Source of the DNA: Sphingobium sp. D43FB
GTDB taxonomy: Bacteria > Pseudomonadota > Alphaproteobacteria > Sphingomonadales > Sphingomonadaceae
NCBI RefSeq assembly: GCF_002312805.1
Contig: NZ_NMUA01000011.1
Location: 62,001 to 126,000 of the forward strand
Length of the DNA: 64,000 nt
Reading direction: 5' to 3'
Under the pieces are notes generated by a model. It did not search any database. It had not been told where the DNA came from and saw only the letters and a program-made list of their open reading frames with translations. Each line of letters starts with the position of its first letter. Position 1 is the first letter of the stretch. Shown in pieces: positions 5,842 through 14,074 of the stretch. A program made the position numbers and the translations under genes.

Positions 5842-8349
5842 ATGCGCATGTCGTCGAAATATTATCTGCTATTGAGCGTCGCGACTTGGGCCCTTGCGCC
5901 CGCTGCCATGGCCAAAGATGCCTCCGATGCCCAAGGTGCCATCACGACCGGCGAAGCCACTAAAAGGTCGGTCAGCAAACCCAAGGCCGAAGCAACCTTT
6001 TCCACCGGCGTCGCCAAAGGGCGGGATCGCCTCGATAGTGCGACCTCGACAAGTTCGCTCCAGGCAGACGAGATCCAGAAAATCGGGGCGCGCTCGCTCG
6101 CCGAGATTTTCCGCAGCATCCCCGGAATCAGGACCGAATCCTCGACCGGAGAGGCCAATGGCAGCTATACGATCCGTGGACTGCCCCTCGCGTCAGGTGG
6201 TTCCAAATTCATGCAAATCCAGGAAGACGGCTTGCCCGTTCTCGAATTTGGCGACTTCTTCAATGTGGCTTCGGACCTTTTCATCCGGGCCGACACCAAC
6301 CTCTCTGCGATCGAGACAATCCGGGGCGGTTCGGCATCGACCTTTGCGTCGAACTCACCGGGCGGTGTGATCAACCTGATCTCGAAGACCGGCGATGTGG
6401 AGGGTGGTGCCATCGAACTGACGACTGGCATCGACTATGACACGAAGCGGCTCGACTTCGACTATGGGGGCAGGATCAACGACACGTTGCGTTTTCACAT
6501 TGGCGGATTTTATCGCACGGGCGAAGGGCAGCGCGCCGTCGGCTTCAACGCCTATCAGGGCGGCCAGCTGAAATTCAACATCACCAAGCAGTTCGCCGCC
6601 GGCTATATTCGCCTATCGGCCAAATATCTGGATGACCGGGCACCCGCTTATCTGCCCGGGCCGATCCAGATCACGGGGACGAATGCCAACCCGACCTATT
6701 CCAGCTTCGAGAATTTCGATGTTCGTCGCGACTCCGTTCAGTCGCGCTACATTACCAGCTTCCCCACGCTCGACGGCAATAACCAGCCGATCAATGTGCC
6801 GATGCGCCAAGGCCTGAGTGCGTTAGTGAAGTCGGTCGGCCTCGAATCGCAATTCGATATCGGCGATTGGACCATTACCGGGCGCACGCGCTATTCGAAG
6901 ATTTCGGGCACCACCATCCGTGATCTCGTCGCGAACATCTACCCGGCCAACGGGCTACCCGCGTCGCTGGGGGCAGGCACCGGCACACTTAGCTATGCCA
7001 ACGGCCCCAATGTCGGTCAGGTCATCACGCCCGCAGACAATATAAATGGCAACGGCCTGATCGGCGCGACATCTCTGTCTAAAATCGACATCCGTTCGCT
7101 CGACAATTTCACCGGCGACATCCGCGCAACACGCGTTTTCGACCTTGGCCAGGGCAAGTTTACCTTGACCGGCGGCATGTACAAAGCGGTTCAGGATCTC
7201 ACATCGGACTGGCTCTACTCCAATATCACGCAAGATCTGAACGGCGGCGGCAATTCGGCGTTGATCAACTATACCAATGCAGCCGGCGTGCCGCAGAGCC
7301 AGGACGGCTTTCTGGGTTTCACACGGTCGGGCAGCACCGGCTTTTTCCGCCGCACCTACGACGTGCAATATGATGTCACGGCCCCCTATGGGTCGGTCAA
7401 CTACCATATCGGCAGGATCGCGATCGGCGGCAGCATCCGTTACGATATGGGCAAGGTGAGGGGCCAGTTGTTCGGGTCCGATCTGGGCGGCGGACGGGTG
7501 GGGACAACCTCCTACGACTTTAACGGTGATGGGGTGATTTCGGTCGCTGAGTCGAAGACCAATATCTTGCCCCTGACCCGCCCCGCGCCCGTGAATTATA
7601 ATTATCATTATCTGAGCTATTCGACGGGCATCAATTTCCGCATCGCCGAGCCCTTGGCCGTGTTTGCGCGCTACAGCCGGGGTGCGCGCGCGAACGCCGA
7701 TAAAGTGCTGTTCTCGTCAAAAGTCAGCGTCGTTGACGGCAGCATGCCCGATTCGGCCGACGGCGCGGACGTCGTCACCCAAGCCGAATTCGGCCTGAAG
7801 CTTCGCCGTCCGGGGATGACCTTCAACATCACCGGCTTCATCGCCAAGACCGAAGACACCAACGTCCAGGCCGGTGCCATCACAACCGATCGCAAATACC
7901 GCGCGCATGGTGCCGAAGTCGAAGCGGGCTTCCAACGCGGCCCCCTCAGCATTACCGGCGGCCTGACCTACACCGACGCCGAAATCGTCAGCGACCGGTT
8001 GAATGCAGCCGTGGCCGGGATGGTCCCGCGCCGCCAGCCAAAGCTGATCTATCAGGCGACACCGCAATATGAGAGCAGGCAACTGACCCTGGGTGCCTAT
8101 ATCGTGGGCAACACCAGCAGCTTTTCCCAGGATATCAATGCCCTCAAGATACCCGGCTATGTTTTGATCAACCCGTTCGTCCAGTATCGCCCCATCGACC
8201 GGCTGCAATTCATGGTCAACGTCAACAATGTGTTCGACAAGGTGGCGATCATCGAGATCAGCCAGACGACCGTTCCCGCCAATGGTGTCGGCTGGGGACG
8301 GGCGGCCAATGGCCGCACGATTTCGGCATCGGTGCGCTACGCCTTCTGA
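5842..8349 (+). CDS. TonB-dependent outer-membrane receptor
   Basis: This 835-residue protein has a signal peptide ending in AMA at about residue 24. The plug domain spans about residues 65-190, with LAEIFRSIPGIR, YTIRGLP and SASTFASNSPGGVINLISKTG motifs. The rest is a 22-strand beta-barrel ending in a C-terminal aromatic residue (SVRYAF), as needed for BAM-dependent insertion. It would import a substrate across the outer membrane using TonB and the proton motive force. Residues 559-570 (DFNGDGVISVAE) form a canonical EF-hand-type calcium loop, probably in an extracellular loop. The substrate cannot be read from the sequence. No periplasmic or inner-membrane partner is adjacent. The gene is bracketed by the sspB relic and the true sspB tail. 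Confidence 0.92.
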   Translation: MRMSSKYYLLLSVATWALAPAAMAKDASDAQGAITTGEATKRSVSKPKAEATFSTGVAKGRDRLDSATSTSSLQADEIQKIGARSLAEIFRSIPGIRTESSTGEANGSYTIRGLPLASGGSKFMQIQEDGLPVLEFGDFFNVASDLFIRADTNLSAIETIRGGSASTFASNSPGGVINLISKTGDVEGGAIELTTGIDYDTKRLDFDYGGRINDTLRFHIGGFYRTGEGQRAVGFNAYQGGQLKFNITKQFAAGYIRLSAKYLDDRAPAYLPGPIQITGTNANPTYSSFENFDVRRDSVQSRYITSFPTLDGNNQPINVPMRQGLSALVKSVGLESQFDIGDWTITGRTRYSKISGTTIRDLVANIYPANGLPASLGAGTGTLSYANGPNVGQVITPADNINGNGLIGATSLSKIDIRSLDNFTGDIRATRVFDLGQGKFTLTGGMYKAVQDLTSDWLYSNITQDLNGGGNSALINYTNAAGVPQSQDGFLGFTRSGSTGFFRRTYDVQYDVTAPYGSVNYHIGRIAIGGSIRYDMGKVRGQLFGSDLGGGRVGTTSYDFNGDGVISVAESKTNILPLTRPAPVNYNYHYLSYSTGINFRIAEPLAVFARYSRGARANADKVLFSSKVSVVDGSMPDSADGADVVTQAEFGLKLRRPGMTFNITGFIAKTEDTNVQAGAITTDRKYRAHGAEVEAGFQRGPLSITGGLTYTDAEIVSDRLNAAVAGMVPRRQPKLIYQATPQYESRQLTLGAYIVGNTSSFSQDINALKIPGYVLINPFVQYRPIDRLQFMVNVNNVFDKVAIIEISQTTVPANGVGWGRAANGRTISASVRYAF

Positions 8350-8386
8350 ACCGGGGCGGCCGGTCGAGCATCTGGAAGCGTCGCTG

Positions 8387-8428
8387 GGTCGGGCGCGGCT
8401 TGATCGCCGCCCCGACCTATTTCTTTTT
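8387..8428 (+). terminator. Rho-independent terminator of TonB receptor gene
   Basis: GGTCGGG at 8387-8393 pairs with CCCGACC at 8411-8417, and GCGGC pairs with GCCGC inside, with one bulged base. The stem is followed by TATTTCTTTTT. The T-run overlaps the final lysine codons and stop of the convergent sspB gene. Confidence 0.7.
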
Positions 8429-8893
8429 GCCGAAGTCCACGCTGACGACGTTGGAGCCGTCTTCACTGGTGACGACCGGGCCGTCATTTTCGGCTTCGTC
8501 ATGCGGTTCGGGCAAGGCGTCTGTCTGCACCTGGAATTGCAGGGCGAAGTTGACGGCGGGGTCCACGAAGGCGGTGATCGCGGCAAAGGGGATATAAAGG
8601 TGGGCGGCGACCTGGTTGAAGGTCAGGCTCACCTCGACATGCTGGTCGCTGACCTTCAGATCCCAATATTTATTCTGCAGGACGATGGTCATTTCGTCCG
8701 GGAAGCGCTCGATCAGCCGCTTGGGGATATCGACGCCGGGTGCCTGCGTCTTGAAGGTGATGTAGAAATGATGGGCGCCGGGCAGCCCGCCGCTGCGTTC
8801 CACCTCGCCCAATACGCGGCCGACCACGGCGCGCAGGGCTTCCTGCACGATTTCGTCATAGGGAATCAGGCTGTCGGGCAGGTCATCGCTCAT
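8417..8893 (-). CDS. sspB: ClpXP adaptor SspB, alpha-type
   Basis: This 158-residue cytosolic adaptor delivers ssrA-tagged and other substrates to ClpXP. The N-terminal two thirds form the SspB fold ([39 protein letters not shown]). An acidic flexible linker follows ([10 protein letters not shown]), then the C-terminal ClpX-binding tail [11 protein letters not shown]. It is transcribed divergently from hisB and converges on the TonB receptor gene. Its last 75 bases are repeated as a decayed copy at 5566-5639, which marks this gene's 3' end as a past recombination junction. Confidence 0.92.
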   Translation of the reverse strand: MSDDLPDSLIPYDEIVQEALRAVVGRVLGEVERSGGLPGAHHFYITFKTQAPGVDIPKRLIERFPDEMTIVLQNKYWDLKVSDQHVEVSLTFNQVAAHLYIPFAAITAFVDPAVNFALQFQVQTDALPEPHDEAENDGPVVTSEDGSNVVSVDFGKKK

Positions 8894-8979
8894 GGCCCAA
8901 TGTCCTAACGGCGCGAATCATGCGGTCAACCCCCGCACGCGCAGATTGCATGGCGCGCACCACACGCTATAGGGCAGCC

Positions 8980-9567
8980 ATGCGCACGGCCGAGATTCAC
9001 CGCAACACAGCGGAAACCCAGATCGACGTGACCGTCAACCTTGACGGCACTGGCCTCTATTCGGTGTCGACCGGCATCGGTTTCCTCGACCATATGATCG
9101 AACAATTGTCGCGGCACTCGCTGATCGACATGACCGTCAAGACGGTCGGCGACCTGCATGTCGACCAGCATCACACGACCGAGGATACCGGCATCGCCAT
9201 CGGCGAAGCGGTGGCGCGGGCGCTGGGCGACAAGCGGGGCATCAGCCGCTATGGCAGCGTCTATTCGCCGATGGACGAGACGCTCAGCCGCGTGGCGCTC
9301 GATATTTCGGGTCGCCCCTGGCTGGTGTGCAAACTGCCCTTCACGGTGCAGAAGATCGGCGAGTGGGATGCCGAGATGGTGGAGCATTTCTTCCACAGCT
9401 TCGCGCAAGCCGCCGGGATCACGCTGCATATCGAATTGCTCTATGGCGCGAACAACCATCATATCGTCGAAAGCGCGTTCAAAGGGCTTGCCCGCGCGCT
9501 GCGCCAGGCGGTCGAAATCGACCCGCGCAAGGCGGACGCGATCCCTTCGACCAAGGGAATGTTGTAA
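8980..9567 (+). CDS. hisB: Imidazoleglycerol-phosphate dehydratase
   Basis: This 195-residue enzyme removes water from imidazole glycerol phosphate to give imidazole acetol phosphate in histidine biosynthesis. Manganese-binding motifs are FLDHM (His38), [10 protein letters not shown] (His60, His64, His65, Glu68) and NNHHIVE near the C-terminus. The protein is the monofunctional short form. The ATG at 8980 gives the usual [13 protein letters not shown] start and follows an AGGG ribosome-binding site. It opens the hisBHAF run, with hisH only 3 bases downstream. Confidence 0.96.
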   Translation: MRTAEIHRNTAETQIDVTVNLDGTGLYSVSTGIGFLDHMIEQLSRHSLIDMTVKTVGDLHVDQHHTTEDTGIAIGEAVARALGDKRGISRYGSVYSPMDETLSRVALDISGRPWLVCKLPFTVQKIGEWDAEMVEHFFHSFAQAAGITLHIELLYGANNHHIVESAFKGLARALRQAVEIDPRKADAIPSTKGML

Positions 9568-9570
9568 GGC

Positions 9571-10185
9571 ATGACCATTGCCCTGATCGACTATGGCGCG
9601 GGCAATCTCCATTCGGTGCATAATGCCCTGCGCAAGGCAGGGGCACAGGATGTCGTCATTACCGCCGACGCTGATCTGGTCCGCCGGGCCGATCGCATCG
9701 TCCTGCCGGGCGTTGGGGCATTTCGCGCCTGTCGCGACGCGCTGGTGGCAATCCCCGGCATGGTCGAGGCGATGGGCGAGGCGGTGGGCAGCCGCGCGGT
9801 GCCGTTCCTCGGCGTATGCGTGGGGATGCAGTTGCTGGCGGATGCCGGCGAGGAATTCGGGCGGCATGAGGGGCTGGGCTGGATACCGGGTACGGTGCGG
9901 CTGATCGAACCGGCCGAGCCGGGCATCAAGGTGCCGCATATGGGCTGGAACGATGTGATCCTGCAGGGCGCGCCGCCGTTGCTGGAGCCGGGTGAGGCCT
10001 ATTTCCTGCACAGCTATCATTTCGAAGCGACCGACCCGGCCCATGTCGCGGCGGTCACCAGCCATGGCGGCCCGCTGGTCGCGGCGGTGGCGCGTGACAC
10101 GATCATCGGCTGCCAGTTCCACCCGGAAAAGAGCCAATCCTATGGCCTTTCCTTTCTTTCGCGCTTTCTGGAGTGGTGTCCTTGA
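9571..10185 (+). CDS. hisH: Imidazole glycerol phosphate synthase, glutaminase subunit
   Basis: This 204-residue class I glutamine amidotransferase supplies ammonia to HisF. The nucleophile is Cys83 in FLGVCVGMQ, and the catalytic His184 and Glu186 are in CQFHPEKSQ. The N-terminal IDYGAGNLHSV motif is typical. It lies 3 bases after hisB and overlaps hisA by 4 bases when hisA starts at TTG 10182, so translation is coupled. Confidence 0.96.
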   Translation: MTIALIDYGAGNLHSVHNALRKAGAQDVVITADADLVRRADRIVLPGVGAFRACRDALVAIPGMVEAMGEAVGSRAVPFLGVCVGMQLLADAGEEFGRHEGLGWIPGTVRLIEPAEPGIKVPHMGWNDVILQGAPPLLEPGEAYFLHSYHFEATDPAHVAAVTSHGGPLVAAVARDTIIGCQFHPEKSQSYGLSFLSRFLEWCP

Positions 10186-10919
10186 GCCTCATCGTCTTTC
10201 CCGCCATCGACCTGAAAAATGGCCAGGTCGTCCGCCTGGCCGAAGGTGATATGGACCGCGCCACCGTCTATGGCGACGATCCCGCCGCGCAGGCGATGCT
10301 GTTCGCGCAGGCCGGCGCGCAGCATATCCATGTCGTGGATCTGGACGGCAGCTTTGCGGGCCGTGCGGTCAATGCTGACGCGGTCGAGAAGATTGTCGAG
10401 GCGTTTCCGGGCCATGTGCAACTGGGCGGCGGCATTCGCAATCGCGAGGCGGTGGAGCGCTGGTTCGATCTGGGTATCTCGCGGATCGTGATCGGCACGG
10501 CGGCGCTGAAAGACCCGGCCTTCGTGAAGATGGCGGCGCGCGATTTTCCCGGCGGCATCGTGGTAGCGGTCGATGCGCGCGACGGTTTCGTCGCGACCGA
10601 TGGCTGGGCCGAAAAGTCCGACATGCCGGTGATCGACCTTGCCCGTCGGTTCGAGGATGCAGGCGTCGCCAGCCTGCTCTTCACCGATGTTGGCCGTGAC
10701 GGGATGCTCAAGGGCTGCAACATCGACGCCACCGTCGAACTGGCGCGCGCGACCGATATTCCGGTGATTGCCAGCGGCGGCGTGGCGGGCATCGCCGACA
10801 TCCGCATATTGAGCCTGCATGCCGACGACGGGATCGAAGGCGTGATCACGGGCCGCGCGCTTTATGACGGGCGACTGGACCTCAAAGCCGCGATGGCGGT
10901 GGCGCGGGCGGCGGCGTGA
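10182..10919 (+). CDS. hisA: ProFAR isomerase HisA
   Basis: This 245-residue TIM-barrel enzyme isomerises ProFAR to PRFAR. The N-terminal strand [15 protein letters not shown] carries the first catalytic aspartate, and VVAVDARDG carries the second. The phosphate-binding loops are VQLGGGIR and IASGGVAG. The start is taken as TTG at 10182 because it gives the standard [10 protein letters not shown]-terminus and overlaps the hisH stop as TTGA. GTG codons at 10173 and 10176 are alternatives. Confidence 0.93.
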   Translation: MSLIVFPAIDLKNGQVVRLAEGDMDRATVYGDDPAAQAMLFAQAGAQHIHVVDLDGSFAGRAVNADAVEKIVEAFPGHVQLGGGIRNREAVERWFDLGISRIVIGTAALKDPAFVKMAARDFPGGIVVAVDARDGFVATDGWAEKSDMPVIDLARRFEDAGVASLLFTDVGRDGMLKGCNIDATVELARATDIPVIASGGVAGIADIRILSLHADDGIEGVITGRALYDGRLDLKAAMAVARAAA

Positions 10920-11680
10920 CCGTCCGCACGCGGGTCATACCCTGTCTCGACGTCGCCAATGGGCGCGTGGTCAAGGGCGTCAATTTTGTTGATTTGAAGG
11001 ATGCGGGCGATCCGGTCGAGCAGGCGCGGCTCTATGATGCGGCCGGGGCGGACGAACTATGCTTTCTGGATATTACCGCGACGCATGAGGCGCGCGGGAC
11101 CATATTGGACGTGGTGCGGCGGACGGCGGAAGTCTGCTTCATGCCGGTGACCGTGGGCGGCGGGGTGCGCAGCGCCGAGGATGCGCGCGCGCTGCTGCTG
11201 GCGGGGGCGGACAAGGTGGCGGTCAACAGCGCGGCGGTGGTGCGTCCCGAACTGGTCGCCGACATCGCCGATCGCTTCGGCAGCCAGTGCATCGTCGGAT
11301 CTGTCGATGCGCGAAAGGTTGCGGAAGGCCGCTGGGAAATCTTCACCCATGGCGGGCGTCAGCCGACCGGGATCGACGCACTGGAGCACGCGCTGCGGCT
11401 GGCGGACCTGGGCGCGGGCGAATTGCTCGTCACCTCGATGGATGGCGATGGCACGCGCAAAGGCTATGACCTGGCGCTGACTCGCGCGATTGCCGATGCG
11501 GTATCGGTGCCGGTGATCGCCAGCGGGGGTGTCGGCACGCTCGATCATCTGGTGGAAGGCGTGACGCTGGGTCATGCCAGTGCGGTGCTGGCGGCGTCGA
11601 TCTTCCATTTCGGCCAGCATACGATCGGCGACGCGCATCGCGCGCTTGCCGTGGCTGGCGTGCCGGTGCGTGGTAGCTGA
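10916..11680 (+). CDS. hisF: Imidazole glycerol phosphate synthase, cyclase subunit
   Basis: This 254-residue TIM-barrel cyclase forms IGP and AICAR with HisH. The catalytic aspartates are in [16 protein letters not shown] and in [14 protein letters not shown]. The phosphate-binding VTVGGGVRS and VIASGGVG motifs are present. A GTG start overlaps the hisA stop as GTGA. In related genomes hisE usually follows at once; here a PEP-CTERM gene lies in between. Confidence 0.96.
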   Translation: MTVRTRVIPCLDVANGRVVKGVNFVDLKDAGDPVEQARLYDAAGADELCFLDITATHEARGTILDVVRRTAEVCFMPVTVGGGVRSAEDARALLLAGADKVAVNSAAVVRPELVADIADRFGSQCIVGSVDARKVAEGRWEIFTHGGRQPTGIDALEHALRLADLGAGELLVTSMDGDGTRKGYDLALTRAIADAVSVPVIASGGVGTLDHLVEGVTLGHASAVLAASIFHFGQHTIGDAHRALAVAGVPVRGS

Positions 11681-11700
11681 TCACGTCCAAAAGCGTCGAT

Positions 11701-11714
11701 TTACTTTACAGTAA
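11701..11714. repeat. Short inverted repeat upstream of sigma-54-like promoter
   Basis: TTACT and AGTAA form a 5-bp inverted repeat around TTAC, about 62 bases upstream of the -24 element. The distance suits an upstream activator site of an enhancer-binding protein. The repeat is short and could be chance. Confidence 0.3.
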
Positions 11715-11775
11715 CCATATTCACCATCACGCTGTTAACCCTTATTTCTGGCGGAAAAGCTGGTATTTTGCGGTT

Positions 11776-11791
11776 CGGCACGCGCTCTGCA
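11776..11791 (+). promoter_or_regulatory. Sigma-54 (RpoN) -24/-12 promoter of PEP-CTERM gene
   Basis: CGGCACGCGCTCTGCA matches the RpoN consensus TGGCACG-N4-TTGCA except at the first T and one T of TTGC. The invariant GG and GC are separated by exactly 10 bases. It lies about 58 bases before the PEP-CTERM start codon. RpoN control of PEP-CTERM genes through the PrsK/PrsR system is known from other bacteria. Confidence 0.65.
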
Positions 11792-11848
11792 TTATCCTTC
11801 TGCGTCTATCGCCAACCAATGGGGGTTTGGCGCAGGGAGGGTAAGGAA

Positions 11849-12118
11849 ATGACTTTGAACAAGATGCTTTTGGCGGTCGGCGCGGCGGCATTCATGGGCG
11901 TTGCGTTGCCCGCACCGGCGCAGGCGACATGGTGCTGGTTCGGCAAGTGCGGCGGCACCAGCACGGGCGGCAGCAGCTCCACCGGTGGCAGCAGCACCGG
12001 CGGCTCGTCGGGCGGCACGCCGACCCCGGTGCCTGAGCCGGAACAGATGGCGCTGTTCGCGATGGGCGCAGCGGTTCTGGTCGGTCGCGTCATGGTGTCG
12101 CGCCGCAAGCGCAAGTAA
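11849..12118 (+). CDS. Small PEP-CTERM sorting-signal protein
   Basis: This exported protein of 89 residues has a signal peptide (MTLNKMLLAVGAAAFMGVAL to PAQA). A very short Gly/Ser/Thr-rich core of GGSSTGGS-like repeats comes next. It ends in a PEP-CTERM signal: VPEPEQ, a hydrophobic helix, then an RRKRK tail. Such tails are cut by exosortase during export of surface or biofilm-associated proteins. Two cysteines flank FGK near the mature N-terminus. A GGAGG ribosome-binding site lies about 8 bases before the ATG at 11849. It sits between hisF and hisE with its own RpoN-like promoter. The exosortase itself is not in the window and the exact role is unknown. Confidence 0.88.
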   Translation: MTLNKMLLAVGAAAFMGVALPAPAQATWCWFGKCGGTSTGGSSSTGGSSTGGSSGGTPTPVPEPEQMALFAMGAAVLVGRVMVSRRKRK

Positions 12119-12151
12119 ATTTAGATTGACGGGTCGCGCGCGCGGCGCTTG

Positions 12152-12481
12152 ATGCGCGGCATGCGCGCGACCCTTCACACCCTTGAACAAACCATTCGCC
12201 AGCGGCGGACGGCTGACCCTTCCACCTCTTATGTTGCCAAGCTGACGGCGCGCGGCCGCGGCAAGATTGCGCAGAAGGTCGGCGAGGAAGCGGTCGAAAC
12301 GGTGATCGCTGCGATGGCGGGCGATCGGGACGGCGCGATCGGCGAAAGCGCCGATCTATTATTTCATCTCATCATATTGCTGGCCGACCTCGACATCAGC
12401 CTGGACGAGGTGATGGACGAACTCGACCGGCGCGAAGGGGTGTCGGGGATCGTTGAAAAGGCCGCGCGCCCCGCAGACTGA
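12152..12481 (+). CDS. hisE: Phosphoribosyl-ATP pyrophosphatase
   Basis: This protein of about 109 residues hydrolyses PR-ATP to PR-AMP in histidine synthesis. The MazG-like fold is recognised by KIAQKVGEEAVETVIAA and ESADLLFHLIILLADLDISLDEVMDEL, whose Glu and Asp residues bind magnesium. The start is uncertain: ATG 12152 or ATG 12161 (MRATLHTLEQTIRQRR) are both possible, and no clear ribosome-binding site decides. It is split from hisF by the PEP-CTERM gene. Confidence 0.93.
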   Translation: MRGMRATLHTLEQTIRQRRTADPSTSYVAKLTARGRGKIAQKVGEEAVETVIAAMAGDRDGAIGESADLLFHLIILLADLDISLDEVMDELDRREGVSGIVEKAARPAD

Positions 12482-12555
12482 CTCTTTTCCATCGGATAGA
12501 TGTTGCGCGCCAAGCGTTGGGGCGTCAGCTTATTATCCTTACGGGGGAGATTATC

Positions 12556-13125
12556 ATGGTGCGTACTGTTATCGGCGGCCTGGTCGGCGGGTTCGCCTTG
12601 TTCATTACCGGCTTCATCTTCTGGGGTACGCCCTTGAGCGCGCTGGCGCTCAGCCGCACCGACGAACAGGCAAGCGCCAATCTGCAGGCTGCCATGGCCC
12701 AAGCGCTGACGCCGACCGGCACCGGCGTCTATACCATTCCCGATCCCTCCTCCGCGCAGGGCACCGTGCTCTATGGCAAGGGACCGGTCGCCCAGATTTT
12801 CTACAATGAAGGCGGCTTTCCGGTGATGGACAGCGGCGCGCTGATCGGCGGGTTGATCCTGGCGCTGATCGTCGGCGTGATCATCGCCATGGCCTTGCGC
12901 TTCATCGCGGCGAATTTTGGCGACCGGATGCGCGTGGCAATCCTGTTCCCGCTGGCCGCCGTGCTGTGGATGCATGTCGGCCAGGCCGTGTTCAACCACG
13001 CGCCCTGGGGCTATATCCTCTATCTGGCGTTCAGCGACTTCGTCGGCGTCGCGATTGCGGGCGTGATCGCGGCCAAGCTGATGGAGACGAAGGCGACCAT
13101 GGTGGGCACCGATCCCATCCATTAA
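12556..13125 (+). CDS. Hypothetical inner-membrane protein
   Basis: This is a 189-residue protein with about four membrane segments: residues about 4-30 ([21 protein letters not shown]), 98-120, 130-150 and 155-178. A polar periplasmic loop lies between the first two. The ATG at 12556 follows a strong GGGGGAGA ribosome-binding site. It follows hisE closely and may share its transcript, but nothing ties it to histidine synthesis. I do not recognise the family. Its 3' end overlaps the convergent deacetylase-like gene by 4 bases. Confidence 0.8.
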   Translation: MVRTVIGGLVGGFALFITGFIFWGTPLSALALSRTDEQASANLQAAMAQALTPTGTGVYTIPDPSSAQGTVLYGKGPVAQIFYNEGGFPVMDSGALIGGLILALIVGVIIAMALRFIAANFGDRMRVAILFPLAAVLWMHVGQAVFNHAPWGYILYLAFSDFVGVAIAGVIAAKLMETKATMVGTDPIH

Positions 13126-14018
13126 GCCGCTTCCTGCGCCAGGCGGATCATGCAGGCGGCGTGGCGGCGGGCGACCAGCATCCGGTCTTCGCCATAGCCG
13201 CCGCCCATGGTGCTGGCGAGTGGGATGCCGCGCGCCCTGGCCTGGCGCATGACATAGCGATCGCGCGCATCAAGGCCCGCATCGGTCAGCGCCAGTCGCC
13301 CCAGCCGGTCGTCGGCATGGGGATCGACCCCGGCTTGATAGAGAATGAGGTAGGGCGCGAAGTCGTTCAAGATGGGCGGCAGCGTGTCGGCGAGGATGGC
13401 CGCATAGGCGGCATCCTCCAACCCATCGGGCAGGGCGATGTCGAGCGTCGAGCGCGCCTTGCGCACCGGGAAATTCTTGTCGGCATGGATCGACAAAGTG
13501 AAGATGTCGCCGCGCCCCGCCATCAGGGACGCAGTGCCGTCGCCCTGATGCACGTCGAGATCGAGGATCAGGATGCGCGCCGCGTCGCCCTCCGCGATCA
13601 GGCGGTTGGCGGCGATGGCGAGGTCGTTGAACACGCAATAGCCCGCGCCACTATCGGCCAGCGCATGATGGCTGCCGCCTGCTGCATTGGCACCATAGCC
13701 ATGCACAAGCGCCAGCCGCGCCGCGGCCCAGGTGCCGCCGGGTGACAGCAGCGATCGGCGCATCACCCGTTCCGTGACGGCAAAGCCGATCCGCCGTTCC
13801 TTGTCGGGCGGGACGGAGAGGGTCACGACCTGCTCGACATAGGCGGGATCATGTACTGCCTCTATCCAGATACGCGGCATCGGATCGGGCTGATGCACGG
13901 TGATGGGTGCGCCAGATTCGCGCAGCGCTTCCATCACCAGCCCATATTTGTCGAAGCGGAAGCGGCTGCCGGGTGTTGCTGGAGAGACATAGGCGGAATG
14001 GTGAACAACGTGCAGCAT
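13122..14018 (-). CDS. Histone-deacetylase-like amidohydrolase (AcuC/HDAC superfamily)
   Basis: This 298-residue zinc hydrolase of the arginase/deacetylase superfamily shows [21 protein letters not shown] with the catalytic HH dyad. [11 protein letters not shown] supplies zinc ligands Asp and His, and [14 protein letters not shown] gives the third zinc aspartate. These proteins deacetylate small molecules such as acetylpolyamines, or lysines in proteins. The substrate cannot be told here. The gene is divergent from the L,D-transpeptidase gene at 14075. Confidence 0.9.
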   Translation of the reverse strand: MLHVVHHSAYVSPATPGSRFRFDKYGLVMEALRESGAPITVHQPDPMPRIWIEAVHDPAYVEQVVTLSVPPDKERRIGFAVTERVMRRSLLSPGGTWAAARLALVHGYGANAAGGSHHALADSGAGYCVFNDLAIAANRLIAEGDAARILILDLDVHQGDGTASLMAGRGDIFTLSIHADKNFPVRKARSTLDIALPDGLEDAAYAAILADTLPPILNDFAPYLILYQAGVDPHADDRLGRLALTDAGLDARDRYVMRQARARGIPLASTMGGGYGEDRMLVARRHAACMIRLAQEAA

Positions 14019-14074
14019 GATCTTTTCCGCTATGGTCGTTTGAACGATGGCCGCTTTGCGCTATCTGGTCCAGC

